From NCBI GenBank assembly GCA_002403095.1, contig DHHC01000014.1, forward strand, positions 1 to 17,186: a DNA stretch of 17,186 nucleotides, read 5' to 3'. Shown piece by piece: positions 15,137 to 17,186 of this stretch. A program made the translations under genes and the position numbers. The notes under the pieces were generated by a model, which saw only the letters and a program-made list of their open reading frames with translations, ran no database searches and was not told the origin of the DNA. The stretch's first letter is position 1; every line of letters begins with the position of its first letter. The DNA is from Leptolinea sp. UBA4782 (GTDB lineage Bacteria; Chloroflexota; Anaerolineae; Anaerolineales; Anaerolineaceae).

Positions 15137-17014
15137 TTACCAGTCCCAACTTCCTCCTTCTTCATTTTTATGCTTGCGGCGAACATAGGTGATATCGCGA
15201 TCGGGATCATACTCCACTTCGCGGAATTTCTTTTTCTTCTTCTTACCGCCTTCAGTCTTCTGTCCGCTGGATGAGGTGTCTTCTTCTTCGTCAGACACGC
15301 TGGTCACTTCCAGCATTTCGGGTTTGAGGGTGAAAATTTCGTCAAGCGAGGTGATCTCTTCAACTTCTTCTTCAGCCGGGGCGGTAACTTCTGCGGGGGT
15401 TGCTTCTTCAGCAGTTGCTTCCACAATTTCTGATACCAGTTCAAGAGCGGGTTCGGGTTGGCTTTCAACTGCAGCCTCAACAGTAGCAACCGGTTCAGGT
15501 TCAACCACCGGCGCCATTTCTGCTTCCAGGTTGTCGATGAGGGTATTGATCTCTGATAAAGCCTTCGGGCCGATCCCGTTTATGCGGTAGATGCGGTCTG
15601 GATCAAGGCGCACCTGGGAAGCCAGGTCGCCAACAGTGAGGTAGCCGGCTTCCTGCAGCAGGTTATTAACATGTTCAGATAACCCGCTGTCGAGGATTTT
15701 CTGGGTGAAGATCCGCTCCGGGAATTTGCTGCGCAATTCCACTTCAAACGGGCTGACCACCGGTTCAACAGGGGTCTGGATGGCGATGCGGCGGCTTTCA
15801 ACCCGGTCGACAAAACGCGCCATCTGGTCATATTCTTCTGGTGTAAGCGGTCTCCCTTCGGCTTTTTTCGCCAGCATGGTGTCCAGTACCGGCAGGAAGT
15901 CTTTCTCCGCTTCAGCAATCTTAGCCAGGGATTCGTCATCCCGTAAGCGGCCCCAGGCATCTGCGGCAGCTTCGGAAAGGCTCTTGATGTCGATGCGCCA
16001 GCCGGTTAACTTGGCAGCCAGGCGGGCATTCTGCCCGTCACGTCCGATAGCCAGGCTGAGCTGGTCTTCCGGTACAACCACGGTTGCGGTTTTATTGGCA
16101 GCTGTCCTGTCGGTCAGGTAAACACCGACCACGCGGGCAGGACTGATGGCTTTTTGTATGAATACGGCTGCATCGTTATTCCATTCAATCACGTCGATTT
16201 TCTCGTCGTGTAATTCACGCACAATTGCCTGGATGCGTACACCCCGCACGCCGACACAGGCGCCAACCGGGTCGATCCCTTGCTGGGTGGCAGAAACAGC
16301 TACTTTGGCGCGTTCGCCCGGCTCGCGGGCGATGGAGCGGATTTCAACCACACCGTGGTAAATCTCAGGTACTTCAGTTTCCAGCAGCCGGCGCAGGAAG
16401 TCGCGGTGGGTGCGTGAAAGGATGATTTGCGGTCCGCGGTTGCTGTCTTTGACTTCAGCAACCAGGGCGCGGGTGCGGTCGTGGACGTGAAAACGCTCAC
16501 CAGGGATCATATCTTTACGCTGCATGGAACCCTCGGCGCGTAATTCGAGGCCGATGGTTAATCCCTGGGTGTTGACTGCCTGCACCACACCGCTGACAAT
16601 CTCACCTACTTCCTTCTGGTAGTAGTTCAATTGCGCCTGGCGTTCAGCATCGCGGATGCGCTGCTGGATGACCTGGCGGGCAGTCTGGGCGGCTACCCTG
16701 CCCAGGTTTGGAGGTGTGCTGTCTACCAGGATCATGTCACCCAACTGTACATCTGGATTAACAAGCCGGGCATCGTCCAGGAGGACTTCAGTTCGTTCAT
16801 CCTGGACATCTTCGACCACTTCTTTTTCAGCGAAGATAGACATTTTGCCCGTCTCAGCGTCAATTTTTGCTTCAACGTTCTGGCCGGCAGAGGCATTCAC
16901 CTCGCGGCGGTATGAGGCAACCAGGGCGGATTCCAACGCCTGGAGAATGATCTCCTTGGGGAGCCCTTTTTCCTCGATGACTTCATTGAACGCTAGAAAG
17001 AATTCGTTCTTCAT
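15137..17014 (-). CDS. nusA: Transcription termination/antitermination factor NusA with long C-terminal extension
   Basis: NusA binds RNA polymerase and nascent RNA and controls pausing, intrinsic termination and antitermination. The 625-residue protein starts MKNEFFLAFNEVIEEKGLPK, the usual N-terminal domain (1-130). An S1 domain (about 134-200), KH1 (about 215-290; DPVGACVGVRGVRIQAIV at 248-265) and KH2 (about 295-350; LAIGRDGQNARLAAKLTGW at 321-339) follow. Beyond KH2 there is a long extension: a helical segment (350-440), a helix-hairpin-helix-like unit (450-495, with INGIGPKALSEI), an acidic Pro/Glu/Ala-rich linker (500-580), six lysines in a row (591-596), and a tail ending in GGSWDW. 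Bacillus NusA ends soon after KH2, near 370. It is the first gene after the operon promoter; rimP, its usual upstream neighbour, is absent there. Confidence 0.97.
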   Translation of the reverse strand: MKNEFFLAFNEVIEEKGLPKEIILQALESALVASYRREVNASAGQNVEAKIDAETGKMSIFAEKEVVEDVQDERTEVLLDDARLVNPDVQLGDMILVDSTPPNLGRVAAQTARQVIQQRIRDAERQAQLNYYQKEVGEIVSGVVQAVNTQGLTIGLELRAEGSMQRKDMIPGERFHVHDRTRALVAEVKDSNRGPQIILSRTHRDFLRRLLETEVPEIYHGVVEIRSIAREPGERAKVAVSATQQGIDPVGACVGVRGVRIQAIVRELHDEKIDVIEWNNDAAVFIQKAISPARVVGVYLTDRTAANKTATVVVPEDQLSLAIGRDGQNARLAAKLTGWRIDIKSLSEAAADAWGRLRDDESLAKIAEAEKDFLPVLDTMLAKKAEGRPLTPEEYDQMARFVDRVESRRIAIQTPVEPVVSPFEVELRSKFPERIFTQKILDSGLSEHVNNLLQEAGYLTVGDLASQVRLDPDRIYRINGIGPKALSEINTLIDNLEAEMAPVVEPEPVATVEAAVESQPEPALELVSEIVEATAEEATPAEVTAPAEEEVEEITSLDEIFTLKPEMLEVTSVSDEEEDTSSSGQKTEGGKKKKKKFREVEYDPDRDITYVRRKHKNEEGGSWDW

Positions 17015-17060
17015 CCCTACCTTACTCCAAATTGTTCGACCTGTGTTTGTTAATTATGCA

Positions 17061-17085
17061 GAAAAGTGGGGGTTGCCCACTTTTC
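17061..17085 (-). promoter_or_regulatory. Strong leader hairpin upstream of nusA
   Basis: GAAAAGTGGG (17061-17070) and CCCACTTTTC (17076-17085) pair perfectly over 10 bp with a 5-base loop. On the minus strand the stem lies about 28 bases after the predicted transcription start and about 46 before the nusA ATG. Its 3' arm ends in UUUUC, so it also resembles a weak intrinsic terminator. From memory, many Gram-positive bacteria have a similar GUGGG/CCCAC stem at the start of the rimP-nusA operon; here it stands before nusA itself. A role in attenuation, RNA stability or NusA autoregulation is inference. Confidence 0.65.
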
Positions 17086-17107
17086 GATGCGCTCAATATT
17101 GAATTCC

Positions 17108-17147
17108 AATAACGTGATTAATATACCACAACGTTATTTGTTAATCA
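17108..17147. repeat. Two nested inverted repeats overlapping the nusA promoter (operator-like)
   Basis: AATAACGT (17108-17115) and ACGTTATT (17131-17138) form one perfect 8-bp inverted repeat with a 15-base spacer that spans the -10 box. TGATTAA (17115-17121) and TTAATCA (17141-17147) form a second, 7-bp inverted repeat that touches both the -10 and -35 boxes. The half-sites are about two helical turns apart, as expected for a dimeric regulator. No regulator can be named. Confidence 0.45.
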
Positions 17148-17148
17148 A
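17120..17148 (-). promoter_or_regulatory. Promoter of the nusA operon
   Basis: On the minus strand TTGATT (17143-17148; four of six consensus bases) and TATATT (17120-17125; five of six) are separated by exactly 17 bases. Transcription should start near 17113, giving a leader of about 100 bases before nusA. No other candidate of this quality lies between it and the gene. Confidence 0.75.
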
Positions 17149-17186
17149 GAGAAAAGAGCTGACCGTTACAGTCACAAATTCCCATA

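Noticed and set aside
17160..17174. Imperfect palindrome TGACCGTTACAGTCA near the right edge
   Set aside because: It lies upstream of the -35 box at the window edge with short arms and an imperfect centre; it could be chance and cannot be compared with a second copy here.
1..17186. CRISPR arrays, tRNA or rRNA genes, insertion sequences, prophage
   Set aside because: No regularly spaced direct repeats, cloverleaf-like segments, transposase or integrase frames were found on either strand; all large frames are accounted for by housekeeping-type genes.

Overview
The window reads as a chromosomal segment of a Chloroflexota bacterium, most likely class Anaerolineae. This is an inference from gene style, not from a marker gene: a class A penicillin-binding protein with a long disordered cytoplasmic N-terminus and a Pro/Thr/Glu-rich C-terminal tail, a short IF-2, a long NusA with an acidic and lysine-rich tail, and a stand-alone TrpB2 under a tryptophan T-box. 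I see no insertion sequence, prophage, CRISPR array, tRNA or rRNA.

Layout. Positions 3-137 (+) hold the last 44 codons of an unidentified gene. Positions 138-536 have no convincing gene, although a strong ribosome binding site and a hairpin lie there. Positions 583-4083 (+) encode a bifunctional peptidoglycan synthase (PBP1a type). Everything to the right is on the minus strand. Reading in transcription order from the right edge: a promoter and hairpin leader, then nusA, ylxR, infB, rbfA, an nrnA-like DHH phosphoesterase, truB, ribF and a double-length thyX. These genes are closely spaced and look like one transcription/translation operon with flavin and thymidylate genes at its end. A consensus promoter just after thyX starts a complete tryptophan T-box leader (UGG specifier, UGGC acceptor-pairing bulge, intrinsic terminator) that controls trpB2. 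A perfect 10-bp hairpin follows trpB2, and then comes a 755-residue protein with the outline of a DNA adenine methylase but a damaged active site. It converges on the PBP gene with a 5-base gap.

How the genes work together. NusA, YlxR, IF-2, RbfA, the DHH phosphoesterase and TruB form the familiar bacterial block for transcription elongation, ribosome maturation, initiation, nanoRNA turnover and tRNA pseudouridylation. RimP, usually first in this operon, is not between the promoter and nusA. RibF makes FAD and sits directly before an FAD-dependent thymidylate synthase-family protein. TrpB2 makes tryptophan from indole and serine, and its leader senses uncharged tRNA-Trp.

Points most worth a second look: (1) ThyX is a tandem duplication whose halves have lost complementary parts of the signature motif; (2) RibF keeps its adenylyltransferase half but the riboflavin-kinase half lacks recognisable catalytic motifs; (3) the methylase-like protein has lost the DPPY catalytic motif; (4) the trpB2 T-box leader carries an extra terminator-like stem; (5) the nusA promoter is embedded in two nested inverted repeats and followed by a strong hairpin.
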